From contig JAGFXR010000010.1 in the NCBI GenBank assembly GCA_017861365.1, forward strand, positions 1-64,000: a stretch of 64,000 nt of DNA. Direction: 5' to 3'. Position 1 is the first letter of the stretch. The number at the start of each line of letters is the position of its first letter. Below, piece after piece: positions 27,612 through 36,108 of this stretch. A program made the translations under genes and the position numbers. The notes beneath the pieces are model-generated. The model was not told the DNA's origin, made no database searches, and worked only from the letters and a program-made list of their open reading frames with translations. The DNA comes from Oscillospiraceae bacterium. GTDB lineage: Bacteria > Bacillota > Clostridia > Oscillospirales > Oscillospiraceae.

Positions 27612-28532
27612 TTATTGGGACAGAATCTCGACAATCACAGCCCAGATTGGCAGCGTGATCACCGAGAGCAGCGTGGTCAGTGTGATCAACTGGGCCGCCG
27701 TGCTGACATCGCGATTAAACTGCTGGGCAAAAATCGCGGTACCGCCCGCAGCGGGAGTGGCTGCCAGCACCACACAGATGGAATAAATCAGCGGGTCCAG
27801 GTGGAACGGGTACAGCACCAGCGTCATAATCGCCGGAGCCAGCAGCAGCCTCACCGCCGCCGCGGCATAGAGCTTGGCGCGCTTGAAGGTAGCCGCCAGG
27901 TCCGCCGCCGCCATCTGCCCTCCGATCACAACCATAGCCAGCGGCGTATTTAAGTCCGCCATAAAGCTCACCGAGTCTCCCACCATGCTGGGCAGTTTCA
28001 GTCCGGTGAAAAAGAAAAACAGGCCGATGGCCGTACCGATGACGCCGGGATTAAGAATGGCTTTTTTCAGCGACAGGGAACCACCCATCACCATGACTCC
28101 ATGGGTCCATTGACATATGTTGAAGGCCACAAGCCCCACCACGCCGTAGATCAAAGCCTGTTCCCCAAAGATCGCCTGGAGCAGGGGAAGCCCCATAAAT
28201 CCGGTATTTCCATAAACACAGCAGAAGCGCAGGGCGCTTTTACTCCCCTCCGGCTGTTTCCGGAACAAAAGCTGTGAAATCGGCACCATAATAAAATAGC
28301 TGCTGAAAATGGCCAGCAGCCCAATTCCCAGCGAAACCATTACCGTGGGATCGGCATCGGTCTGAAACTGGCTGATGGTGATGCAGGGGGCAACTATGTA
28401 CAGCAGCAGATGGGACATCTGGGAAATCGCGTCCTGACAAAACTGGCCGCGTCTGGCAAAAAAATATCCGACCCCCATCATTAAAAATAGTGTTACCACA
28501 TTTCCAGCAACCGTAAAAAAGTAGTTGAGCAT
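27612..28532 (-). CDS. AEC family transporter (auxin efflux carrier-like permease)
   Basis: 306 residues with about ten hydrophobic segments in two five-helix halves. The N-terminus (LMMGVGYFFARRGQFCQDAISQMSHLLLYIVAPC) and the later LDPLIYSICVVLAATPAAGGTAIFAQQFNRD are typical of the AEC/MdcF family, which moves organic anions such as malate or malonate. The substrate cannot be read from sequence. RBS AGGAAGG. Divergent from the ABC exporter at 28674. Confidence 0.88.
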   Translation of the reverse strand: MLNYFFTVAGNVVTLFLMMGVGYFFARRGQFCQDAISQMSHLLLYIVAPCITISQFQTDADPTVMVSLGIGLLAIFSSYFIMVPISQLLFRKQPEGSKSALRFCCVYGNTGFMGLPLLQAIFGEQALIYGVVGLVAFNICQWTHGVMVMGGSLSLKKAILNPGVIGTAIGLFFFFTGLKLPSMVGDSVSFMADLNTPLAMVVIGGQMAAADLAATFKRAKLYAAAAVRLLLAPAIMTLVLYPFHLDPLIYSICVVLAATPAAGGTAIFAQQFNRDVSTAAQLITLTTLLSVITLPIWAVIVEILSQ

Positions 28533-28602
28533 TGCCTTGTTTCCTTCCTGTCGTGACTTAAGTTATCATTATAATCTCTCACCTGGATAAAGTCTATGTT
28601 CA

Positions 28603-28632
28603 TTGACAAAAAAGCCTTCGGCGAGATATACT
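28603..28632 (+). promoter_or_regulatory. Sigma-A-type promoter of the ABC exporter gene
   Basis: TTGACA (28603-28608), 18-base spacer, TATACT (28627-28632), 41 bases before the TTG start. Confidence 0.72.
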
Positions 28633-28673
28633 AAAAATAAACAGAAAACCATGACCTCTGGAGGAATTATGCC

Positions 28674-30422
28674 TTGAACAACCGCTTTGACCAATCACAC
28701 CTGTCTATTTTTGCTTCTTACTACAAACCGCACTGGAAGCTGTTCGCGCTGGACCTTATCTGCGCCCTGGGAATTGCCTCGGTGGATCTGGCGTTTCCCT
28801 TCGTCTCCCGCCTGTCCATGCAGACCCTGCTGCCGCAAACCCTCTATGGCACCTTTTTCACCGTAATGGCCATTCTTGCAGGTGCTTATGTACTCAAGGG
28901 CGTTCTGAATTTTATCGTTACCTACTGGGGGCATATGCTGGGGGCCTACATTGAAACCGATATCCGGGGCGACCTGTTCTCCCATATTCAGGATTTGTCC
29001 TTCCGCTTTTTTGATCAAAACCGGACAGGACACCTGATGAGCCGCGCCACCTCCGACCTGTTTGACATCACCGAGCTTGCCCACCACGGCCCGGAGGATC
29101 TGTTCATCTCCTCCGTGACTCTGCTGGGCGCCTTCTGCATCATGCTCACCATCCAATGGGAGCTTGCACTGGCGGTCTTCGCCGTGGTTCCCGTCTTCGT
29201 GGTGTTCACCGTGCTTCAGCGGCGGCGCATGATGGGCGCGTCCGCTCAGGTCAAGCAGAACATGGCCGGCATCAACGGAGAGCTGGAATCGGCTCTCTCC
29301 GGCATGCGTACCGCCAAGGCCTTTGCCAACGAGGAAGCCGAGCTTTCCAAATTTCAGTCCTCCAACCGCCTGTTCCGTTCCGCAAAACGAGGCTATTACA
29401 AAGCTATGGCGGTTTATCAGTCCGGCCTTGAGTTCTGCATGGGCATCATGTCCGTGCTGGTCATCGCCTTTGGAGGCTTTCTGATCATGGAGGGCAAACT
29501 CAGTTATATCGACTTAATTACCTTCTCCCTGTATGTCTCCACCTTTCTCACTCCCATCCGGAAGCTCTCTGCCTTTGTGGAGCAGTTCATGCAGGGCATG
29601 GCGGGCTTCACCCGCTTTGTGGAACTGATGCGCACCCGGCCGGACCTCACCGACGCCGAGGACGCTGTCGCACTGCCTCCCGTTGAGGGCGACATTCTCA
29701 TGGATGATATCAGCTTCGGCTACAACCCACAGGAGCCCCCCGTCCTGGAGCACATCTCCCTGCACATCCGCAAGGGGGAGACCGTCGCGGTGGTGGGACC
29801 CTCCGGCGGCGGAAAGTCCACTCTCTGCCAGCTCATCCCCCGCTTCTACGACGTGTCTGAGGGACGGATTCTGATTGACGGCCGCGACGTCCGCTCGGTC
29901 ACTCAGCACTCTCTCCGGGAAAACATCGGCATCGTACAGCAGGACGTGTTCCTGTTTGCCGGAAGCGTCTATGACAACATCCGATACGGAAAACCTTCTG
30001 CCACCGATGAAGAAATCATCAGCGCCGCCAAAAAAGCGGAAATCTATAATGACATTCTGGAGATGCCCGATGGCTTTCAAACCTATGTGGGCGAACGGGG
30101 CATCATGCTTTCCGGCGGGCAAAAGCAGCGGATTTCCATTGCCCGCATCTTTTTAAAAAATCCTCCCATTCTTATTTTAGACGAGGCCACCTCCGCACTG
30201 GACGCGGTCACCGAGGCCAGGATTCAGTCCGCCTTCGACGCGCTCTGCGTGGGACGCACCACACTCATCATCGCCCACCGGCTCTCCACCGTCCGGAACG
30301 CCAACCGCATCGTTGTCATTGACGACAGCCGCATCATGGAGCAGGGCAGCCATCAGAGCCTTCTCTCCAGCGGCGGCGCTTACGCCCGGCTGGTATCCGC
30401 TCAGCAGTCGGCATCCTCGTAA
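28674..30422 (+). CDS. ABC exporter, fused permease and ATPase
   Basis: 582 residues: an exporter-type six-helix membrane domain (residues about 1-325) fused to a nucleotide-binding domain. Walker A GPSGGGKST is near 376, the Q-loop is IVQQDVFLFAG, the signature LSGGQKQRIS is near 479, Walker B is ILILDEATSALD, and the H-loop is IIAHRLST. It acts as a homodimer or heterodimer; the substrate is unknown (lipid, peptide or drug). The start is TTG, chosen because GGAGG lies 9 bases upstream. An ATG lies 5 bases earlier but reads only two codons before a stop that overlaps the TTG. Confidence 0.9.
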   Translation: MNNRFDQSHLSIFASYYKPHWKLFALDLICALGIASVDLAFPFVSRLSMQTLLPQTLYGTFFTVMAILAGAYVLKGVLNFIVTYWGHMLGAYIETDIRGDLFSHIQDLSFRFFDQNRTGHLMSRATSDLFDITELAHHGPEDLFISSVTLLGAFCIMLTIQWELALAVFAVVPVFVVFTVLQRRRMMGASAQVKQNMAGINGELESALSGMRTAKAFANEEAELSKFQSSNRLFRSAKRGYYKAMAVYQSGLEFCMGIMSVLVIAFGGFLIMEGKLSYIDLITFSLYVSTFLTPIRKLSAFVEQFMQGMAGFTRFVELMRTRPDLTDAEDAVALPPVEGDILMDDISFGYNPQEPPVLEHISLHIRKGETVAVVGPSGGGKSTLCQLIPRFYDVSEGRILIDGRDVRSVTQHSLRENIGIVQQDVFLFAGSVYDNIRYGKPSATDEEIISAAKKAEIYNDILEMPDGFQTYVGERGIMLSGGQKQRISIARIFLKNPPILILDEATSALDAVTEARIQSAFDALCVGRTTLIIAHRLSTVRNANRIVVIDDSRIMEQGSHQSLLSSGGAYARLVSAQQSASS

Positions 30423-30440
30423 TCCATGAGGTGACACTTG

Positions 30441-30929
30441 ATGACTGAAGAGAAAACCAATGTTATGCGTATCCTGACTCAGAAAAAAATCCCTTTCACT
30501 CCCCACTTTTATCCCCATGGCGAGGAAGCCGTGGACGGCGTGTCGGTTGCCGCTCTGTTAAACCAGGATCCCGCATCGGTCTTTAAAACCCTGGTGTGCC
30601 AGGGTGCCAGCCGGACACATTATGTGTTTATCATTCCTGTGGCGGAGGAACTGGACTTCAAGGCCGCCGCACGGGCAGTGGGGGAAAAATCCGTGGTTTT
30701 GATCCCGGTCAAAGATCTTCTTCCCCTCACCGGCTATGTCCGCGGCGGCTGTTCCCCCATCGGAATGAAAAAACGACTGGTCACTGTTTTGGATGAAACC
30801 GCTCTGTCGCGGGATACTATCATCGTCAGCGGCGGCAAAATCGGCACTCAGGTGGAGCTGGCTCCTTTGACTCTGGCGAAGCTGGTGGATGCACACTTCG
30901 CGCCTCTGGCCAAGGAGGCGCTGTCATGA
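30441..30929 (+). CDS. ybaK: YbaK/EbsC family Cys-tRNA(Pro)/Cys-tRNA(Cys) deacylase
   Basis: A 162-residue free-standing editing domain that hydrolyses mischarged aminoacyl-tRNA. Visible motifs: VAALLNQDPASVFKTLVCQG with the conserved catalytic-site Lys, KDLLPLTGYVRGGCSPIGMKK and ISGGKIGTQVEL-like (VSGGKIGTQVEL) C-terminal block. The ATG at 30441 has GAGGTG upstream; the preceding TTG is not needed. It overlaps the S4-domain gene by four bases. It may compensate for the editing-deficient short ProRS encoded at 20584. Confidence 0.93.
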   Translation: MTEEKTNVMRILTQKKIPFTPHFYPHGEEAVDGVSVAALLNQDPASVFKTLVCQGASRTHYVFIIPVAEELDFKAAARAVGEKSVVLIPVKDLLPLTGYVRGGCSPIGMKKRLVTVLDETALSRDTIIVSGGKIGTQVELAPLTLAKLVDAHFAPLAKEALS

Positions 30930-31723
30930 CGAAAACCGAGCTGCTGAACCATCTGGCCATCGATGGGGAAGAGCGTCTCCTCCTCGCCCGGGCTCATGAT
31001 CAGCTGGAAACCACCCGAAGCCGCTCCATTCCGGCCCACACGCCCTTCCTCTCTCCCGAGCAGCAGGCTGCCGTCTCCCGGCTCATCGCCGCTTCGGGGC
31101 ATCCCCGCAACGTGCTGTTTGGAGGCTATGCCGGCGCGGAGCGCGCGGTTTGCGTATTTTTGCCGGACTGGATGGAGGATGACGCTGTATTTACCGGCGA
31201 TGCCTGCCCCGTTTCCGCTCTGCGGGCGGTGTTTCCCGCTGGAAGCGGCCTGAATCACCGGGACTTTCTCGGCGCGCTGATGGGGTTGGGCGTCACCCGG
31301 GAATCGCTGGGCGATATTCTAGTGACGGACGGGTGCTGCGACCTGCTGCTCCTTCGGGATCTGGAGCCCTTCCTGCTGACCTATCTGGAATCCGCCGGAA
31401 GAACCCGCCTCAAGCTCTCTCCCATTGATCTGAATGCGCTGTCCGTACCGGAACCAAGCACCACCCTTCTCCGGGACACGGTGGCCACGCTGCGTCTGGA
31501 CGCCGTGGTTGCCTCCGCCTTTTCCCTCCCCCGCTCCAGAGCCGCGGAGCTCATCACCTCAGGGCGTGTGCGGCTGAATCACAGGGAGTGTGGCAAGCCC
31601 GACCGCTCCGTGAACCAGGGCGACCGGTTTTCCTGCCGGGGCTTTGGCGCATGTGTGCTCAAAGAGGTCTTGGGCCAGTCGAAAAAGGGCCGCATCATCA
31701 TTGTGCTGGAGCGGTTCCAATAG
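30926..31723 (+). CDS. YlmH-like RNA-binding protein with C-terminal S4 domain
   Basis: 265 residues. The N-terminal two thirds match the YlmH/photosystem-II S4-related family (FLSPEQQAAVSRLIAASG; CVFLPDWM; FRDFLGALMGLGV-type HRDFLGALMGLGVTRESLGDILV). The C-terminal S4 fold is VVASAFSLPRSRAAELITSGRVRLNHRECGKPDRSVNQGD (about residues 190-240). YlmH has been linked to ribosome rescue and, in some species, cell division. Here it is not in its usual dcw-sepF-divIVA location but is translationally coupled (ATGA) to ybaK, which supports a translation-quality role. Confidence 0.88.
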   Translation: MTKTELLNHLAIDGEERLLLARAHDQLETTRSRSIPAHTPFLSPEQQAAVSRLIAASGHPRNVLFGGYAGAERAVCVFLPDWMEDDAVFTGDACPVSALRAVFPAGSGLNHRDFLGALMGLGVTRESLGDILVTDGCCDLLLLRDLEPFLLTYLESAGRTRLKLSPIDLNALSVPEPSTTLLRDTVATLRLDAVVASAFSLPRSRAAELITSGRVRLNHRECGKPDRSVNQGDRFSCRGFGACVLKEVLGQSKKGRIIIVLERFQ

Positions 31724-31751
31724 ACGCCTGCATCACTACGTCTTAAATATA

Positions 31752-31786
31752 AAAAATCCCCCCGGAGCTTTTCCGGAGGGATTTAA
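31752..31786. terminator. Bidirectional terminator between the S4-domain gene and the HD gene
   Basis: AAATCCCCCCGGA / TCCGGAGGGATTT stem (one mismatch) with T-runs on both strands. Confidence 0.85.
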
Positions 31787-31794
31787 GGTCACTA

Positions 31795-32301
31795 TTACGC
31801 AAACGAAATCGCCTTTACAACGGCGGGCAGATGGTCGCGCCTGCGCATCACGTGGAACAGATGCAGTAGCTCCACCGTGGCGCAGAATTTATCCGCCAGG
31901 CTGACGAGAACTGCCTCCCGGGAATGGGGACGGTGCCTTGCCATGGGCCACATGTGGGAGAGAATGATGTTCTCCTCCTTGGGGGTCAGGTCGTCGCAGA
32001 GCTCCTTGGCATTTTTCCACGCCGCCACAGGGTGGTCAAAGCACTGGTAGCCGGGATGAGCGGATTTGTCGTCCGGGTCATATAAATACAGGTCATGCAG
32101 CAGCCCCCCCCGGGCCGCGGCCTGGTAGTCGCACTTCAAGCGGCGCGCCATACGGAAGGCCACATAGGAAACAAATACGGAATGCTCGTAGCAGGAAATA
32201 TCACAGTGGTGATGATGCCGCCTCATGGACTGGACGGTCTGGCTTTTTAACAGCTCTGAAACACAGCCGACATAGCTCTCGTAGTTCAGAAGATAGGACA
32301 T
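31795..32301 (-). CDS. HD-domain phosphohydrolase family protein
   Basis: 168 residues of an HD-type metal-dependent fold. Metal ligands are visible in CYEHSVFVSYVAFRMARR, the paired GGLLHDLYLYD, and EENIILSHMWPM with further His. The family hydrolyses phosphate esters, including nucleotides and cyclic nucleotides; the substrate is not predictable. An in-frame ATG at 32355 would add 18 residues but has no RBS, while GAAGGTGAT sits 8 bases before the ATG at 32301. It is a single gene, divergent from the glycosyltransferase pair. Confidence 0.82.
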   Translation of the reverse strand: MSYLLNYESYVGCVSELLKSQTVQSMRRHHHHCDISCYEHSVFVSYVAFRMARRLKCDYQAAARGGLLHDLYLYDPDDKSAHPGYQCFDHPVAAWKNAKELCDDLTPKEENIILSHMWPMARHRPHSREAVLVSLADKFCATVELLHLFHVMRRRDHLPAVVKAISFA

Positions 32302-32567
32302 CGAATATATCACCTTCGTTATGTAAGATTCATCAAACACGGAAATTGCCTTCATTATAAATCATCGTTTTTGATTTGTCACTGGAAAATGTGTTATTTA
32401 ACAGAGCGTTCATATTTACGAGTCTTTTGCACCGTTTTTTCCTGATTCTTAAGCTGAAATTAACAATTTATCTGTATCTATTTTAATCCATATTCGTTAT
32501 GCTATCATAGAGGGTATCATATAACTATTTCAGGACATGATTTGTTTACGGATTCGAGGGAATAACA

Positions 32568-33662
32568 ATGCGTATTTTGATTTTAACAGGAAAATTTGGC
32601 ATGGGTCACTGGTCGGCTTCCTGCTCTCTGTATGACCAGCTCTCCACCGCTTTTCCCGATAGTGAAATCACTGTAGAGGATTTGCCCGCGCTGGCCTTGC
32701 CCAGCGCCTCCAAATCTATTTACCGGGGCTTTTACTTACTGGTCAACCACGGCACCTCTCTTTATAATTTTTATTACCAGGCTACCGAAAACGGCCCCTT
32801 TGACGTACTTCCGCCCTTGGCTCCGCTGCTGAAAAAGACATTAAACAACCTGCTGGAAAAAAGCAAGCCTGACGGAATCATCGCCACCCACCCCATCTGC
32901 GCCCAGTTGGTTTCCCGCTGGAAGCAGGAGACCGGCTCCACGCTCCCTCTGGTTACCTGCATTACCGACCTGTCACCCCACGCGGAGTGGCTTTGCCAGG
33001 GAACCGACTGCTATATGGCGGGAAGCTTCGACCTGCGGGACGCGCTGATGAAAAAGGGCATCCCAAAGGAAAAAATCCTTGTCTCGGGAATCCCGGTGAA
33101 AAACAGCTTTCACGCCACCGGCAGTTCCAAGGGCGGCGGCCCCCGCCGTCTGCTCATCATGGGGGGCGGTATGGGCGTGCTGCCGAAACGAACCCGCTTT
33201 TATGAGGAGCTCAATCAGTTTCCCAACCTGGAAACCACCGTAATGACCGCAAACAACAAAAGGCTCTATGAAAAATTCGCGGGTAAATTTGAACACATCG
33301 AGTTCCTCGGCTATACCGACAAGGTCTATGATTATATGGCCCAGGCGGACATGGTCTTTACCAAGCCGGGCGGAATCACTCTGTTTGAATCCATTTTTTC
33401 GGCGCTGCCCATGCTGGCCTGGGAACCGTTCTGGGAGCAGGAAATGCACAACGCCGATTTTCTCGTGGCAAAAGACCTGGGCCGTGTGGCCCCCAAAGAG
33501 CTTGACGGAAGCCTCGAGTCCATCCGGGCGCTGATTTACGACACCGAATCCCTTGCCCGTATGTCTGCCAATATGATCAGCCTTGCCGCCCAGCTGCAGA
33601 ATGACGGCGCCGCGGAACTGCTTGCCTCTCTCACCCACGGGGAATTGGTGCGCGGCCGATGA
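32568..33662 (+). CDS. Processive diacylglycerol glycosyltransferase-like protein (MGDG synthase/UgtP type)
   Basis: A 364-residue GT28-like glycosyltransferase. The N-terminal half is MGDG synthase-like (ILILTGKFGMGHWSAS, TDLSPHAEW). The C-terminal half is MurG-like with LLIMGGGMGVLP and the UDP-sugar site KPGGITLFESI. Such enzymes transfer glucose or galactose from UDP-sugar to diacylglycerol, giving membrane glycolipids and lipoteichoic-acid anchors. The acceptor is inferred from family only. Its stop overlaps the start of the flippase-like gene (ATGA), so both probably act in one lipid pathway. Confidence 0.88.
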   Translation: MRILILTGKFGMGHWSASCSLYDQLSTAFPDSEITVEDLPALALPSASKSIYRGFYLLVNHGTSLYNFYYQATENGPFDVLPPLAPLLKKTLNNLLEKSKPDGIIATHPICAQLVSRWKQETGSTLPLVTCITDLSPHAEWLCQGTDCYMAGSFDLRDALMKKGIPKEKILVSGIPVKNSFHATGSSKGGGPRRLLIMGGGMGVLPKRTRFYEELNQFPNLETTVMTANNKRLYEKFAGKFEHIEFLGYTDKVYDYMAQADMVFTKPGGITLFESIFSALPMLAWEPFWEQEMHNADFLVAKDLGRVAPKELDGSLESIRALIYDTESLARMSANMISLAAQLQNDGAAELLASLTHGELVRGR

Positions 33663-34699
33663 AGCAAAATAAATTCTGGATTCTTGTTCTTCTGGCGCTG
33701 CTGGGCGTCACCGTCTTTATCATCCTGAGGGAGCAGTCTTACGGCGACCTGATCTTGGCGGTAAGGCGAGCCCACCTCCTTCCCCTTCTGCTCGGCGTGG
33801 GGCTGATGTTCATTTTTGAATGCTGCGAGACCGCCTGCACCTACCTGATTTTGAGTGCCTTGGGCAACCGGACGTCCTTTTTTCGCTGCCTGACCTATTC
33901 CTTCGCCGGATTTTATTTCAGCTGCATCACCCCCGCCTCCAGCGGCGGACAGCCGGCTCAGATTTATTGTATGCAGCAGGATCGCGTCCCAATTGCTCAC
34001 GGAACGCTGGACATGCTGCTCATTGCCATCTTTTATCAGGGAGTCACCTTGCTGTTCGCGCTGGCAGCACTGCTGCTGTTCCCCGGTCTGCTCTCCGTTT
34101 TCGGGCTGGGTTCCGGTCTTCTATTGGGTGTGGGCGCCGCGATCCTGCTGCTGCTCACCGTGGCGATGCTGATTTTTCTGTGGTTTCCGGCCCTTGCGGC
34201 AAAGCTCTCCGGCGCGGTACTGAGGCTTTTCGCCCGGCTTCGGCTGGTTAAGGATCTCTCCGCCGCCCGCGAGAGCCTTGACCTTCATCTGACTCAGTAC
34301 CACCAGGGCGCGGCCCTGATCCGCCGCCGGCCGGAGCTGGCCCCGGCCCTGTTTGTCATTATGGCCATTCAGCTCTCCGCCCTCTATCTGGTTCCCTTTA
34401 TGGTTTATACCGCCTTCGGATTTGCGGGCGCGGGTCTGCTCCGATTTGTTGCTACTCAGGCGCTGCTCTCTCTGGCGGTCTACTGCGTTCCCCTTCCCGG
34501 AGCCGCCGGGGTTTCGGAAGCGGTTTTTCTCCGGGTCTACGCCGGCCTGTTCGGCGCGGCCGCCGTGGCCCCCGCCCTGCTGCTCAGCCGCGGCATCTCA
34601 TGCTATGGCTTCCTTGTCCTCACCGGCATCCTTACCGCCCTGATTCAGATGCAGAAGCGGAGAAAAAAAAACGCGGTTCCGCTTCCTGACTGCCAGTAA
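33659..34699 (+). CDS. Flippase-like UPF0104/LPG-synthase transmembrane protein
   Basis: 346 residues, about eight TM helices, of the lysylphosphatidylglycerol synthase TM/UPF0104 family (AglD-like). The marker region SFAGFYFSCITPASSGGQPAQIYCMQQDRVP is present, as is the C-terminal LPGAAGVSEAVFLRVYAGLFG motif. There is no C-terminal aminoacyl transferase domain, so it is not MprF. It is translationally coupled to the glycosyltransferase, which suggests moving or modifying the glycolipid across the membrane (inference). Confidence 0.85.
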   Translation: MKQNKFWILVLLALLGVTVFIILREQSYGDLILAVRRAHLLPLLLGVGLMFIFECCETACTYLILSALGNRTSFFRCLTYSFAGFYFSCITPASSGGQPAQIYCMQQDRVPIAHGTLDMLLIAIFYQGVTLLFALAALLLFPGLLSVFGLGSGLLLGVGAAILLLLTVAMLIFLWFPALAAKLSGAVLRLFARLRLVKDLSAARESLDLHLTQYHQGAALIRRRPELAPALFVIMAIQLSALYLVPFMVYTAFGFAGAGLLRFVATQALLSLAVYCVPLPGAAGVSEAVFLRVYAGLFGAAAVAPALLLSRGISCYGFLVLTGILTALIQMQKRRKKNAVPLPDCQ

Positions 34700-34730
34700 T
34701 GTCGTCTCTGCCGTTTCCCAAATGTGATAC

Positions 34731-34759
34731 TTGCTTTTTTCTGCGCCGTAGTGTATGAT
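34731..34759 (+). promoter_or_regulatory. Sigma-A-type promoter of the GntR-ABC operon
   Basis: TTGCTT (34731-34736), 17-base spacer, TATGAT (34754-34759). The operator begins one base after the -10 box. Confidence 0.75.
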
Positions 34760-34760
34760 A

Positions 34761-34785
34761 AGTGTACTAAGTGAATTAGTACACT
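34761..34785. promoter_or_regulatory. YtrA-type operator
   Basis: Perfect 10-bp inverted repeat AGTGTACTAA / TTAGTACACT around GTGAA. It fits AGTGTA-N13-TACACT, the form described for Bacillus subtilis YtrA sites. It covers the expected transcription start, so the GntR protein encoded next to it should repress its own operon. Confidence 0.82.
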
Positions 34786-34828
34786 TATAACACTGCGGCG
34801 CATTTAAGCCGCGCTGGGAGGCAGTACC

Positions 34829-35209
34829 TTGATTACCCTCAATTACCGCGATTCCCGTCCCATCTACGAACAGGTCAAGGACGGCCTGCGCCGTCTGGTG
34901 ATGTCCGGCGCGCTGCTCCCGGGGGATAAGCTGCCGTCGGTTCGTGCCATGGCGTCCTCTCTGGCCATCAATCCAAACACCATCGCCCGGGCCTATGAGG
35001 CGTTGGAGACTGAGGGGTACATTTACACCGTTCCGGGTAAGGGTACCTTTGCCGCCGAGCAAACCGACGTCAACCGAAACCGGAAGGAAGCTCTGCTGCG
35101 TCAGTTTGACAGCGCCGCGGCGGAGCTGCATTTTCTCGGCGTGACAAATGAGGAGCTGGCCGACCGGCTCAACGCTCCTCCACAACCGCAACAGGAGGTT
35201 AACGCATGA
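34829..35209 (+). CDS. GntR family (YtrA subfamily) transcriptional regulator
   Basis: 126 residues: an N-terminal winged helix (YEQVKDGLRRLVMSGALLPGDKLPSVRAMASSLAINPNTIARAYEALETEGYI, about residues 13-68) and a short C-terminal dimerisation helix, as in YtrA. It starts at TTG with GGGAGG seven bases upstream. The stop overlaps the ATPase gene (ATGA). Probably an autorepressor of the ABC operon; in B. subtilis, YtrA responds to cell-wall antibiotics that bind lipid II, but the signal here is unknown. Confidence 0.92.
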   Translation: MITLNYRDSRPIYEQVKDGLRRLVMSGALLPGDKLPSVRAMASSLAINPNTIARAYEALETEGYIYTVPGKGTFAAEQTDVNRNRKEALLRQFDSAAAELHFLGVTNEELADRLNAPPQPQQEVNA

Positions 35210-36108
35210 TTCAGGTCAATAATGTAGTGAAGCAGTTTGACGGCTTTACCGCGCTGGACGGACTGACCATGTCGGTTCCCACCGGTTCTATTTACGGTCT
35301 GGTGGGCCCCAACGGCGCCGGGAAATCCACCATCCTGCGCCACCTCAGCGGGGTATACCGGCAGGATTCCGGTGAAATCCTCATCGACAGCGAACCGCTC
35401 TATGAAAATCCCGCCTTGAAGTCCCGGGTATTCACCATCCCCGACGAGCTCTATTATTTTACCTCTGCCTCCACCCGGGACATGATGTCGTTTTACCGCG
35501 GCTTTTACCCCCGCTTCGACATGAAGCGCTACGACACCCTGCGGGACATTTTTTCCAATGTAAAGGAAAAGCATCCCATCCGCCGTCTTTCCAAGGGCAT
35601 GCAAAAGCAGTCGGCCTTCTGGCTGGCGCTGTGCTGCCGCCCCGACTATCTGCTGCTGGACGAGCCGGTGGACGGTCTGGATCCCGTGATGCGCCGTCAG
35701 GTCTGGTCCCTGCTGCTCAGCGACGTGGCGGAGTACGGAACCACCGTGCTGGTCTCCTCCCATAATCTTCGGGAACTGGAAGACGTGTGCGACCATGTGG
35801 GTATCCTGAATCGGGGCCGGGTGCTTCTGGAGCGCTCCCTGTCCGAGCTGCAGGGCAACGTGGTAAAGCTTCAGATTGCCTTCCAGTCTCCGGAGGCTCC
35901 GCCCCTCCCCGATGATCTGAACCTTCTCCATGCCGCCCGCACGGGTCGGGTTCACACCTTCATTGTCCGGGGCACCGCGGAAGTGGTTACCCGGCGTATG
36001 GCGCCCTACGCGCCTATTTTGATGGAGGCTCTGCCTCTGACTCTGGAGGAAATCTTTATTTATGAGCTGGGGGGTGAGGACTATGCCGTCCGTGAAATCA
36101 TTCTTTAG
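35206..36108 (+). CDS. ABC transporter ATP-binding protein (YtrB-like)
   Basis: A 300-residue nucleotide-binding subunit. Walker A is GPNGAGKST (residues about 37-45), the signature-like segment is LSKGMQKQSAF rather than LSGGQ, Walker B is YLLLDEPVDGLD, and the H-loop is VSSHNL. Modified signatures of this type are common in YtrB/BcrA-like exporters. It works with the 656-residue permease encoded next, whose start lies inside the end of this gene. Repressed by the upstream GntR protein (inference). Confidence 0.92.
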   Translation: MIQVNNVVKQFDGFTALDGLTMSVPTGSIYGLVGPNGAGKSTILRHLSGVYRQDSGEILIDSEPLYENPALKSRVFTIPDELYYFTSASTRDMMSFYRGFYPRFDMKRYDTLRDIFSNVKEKHPIRRLSKGMQKQSAFWLALCCRPDYLLLDEPVDGLDPVMRRQVWSLLLSDVAEYGTTVLVSSHNLRELEDVCDHVGILNRGRVLLERSLSELQGNVVKLQIAFQSPEAPPLPDDLNLLHAARTGRVHTFIVRGTAEVVTRRMAPYAPILMEALPLTLEEIFIYELGGEDYAVREIIL

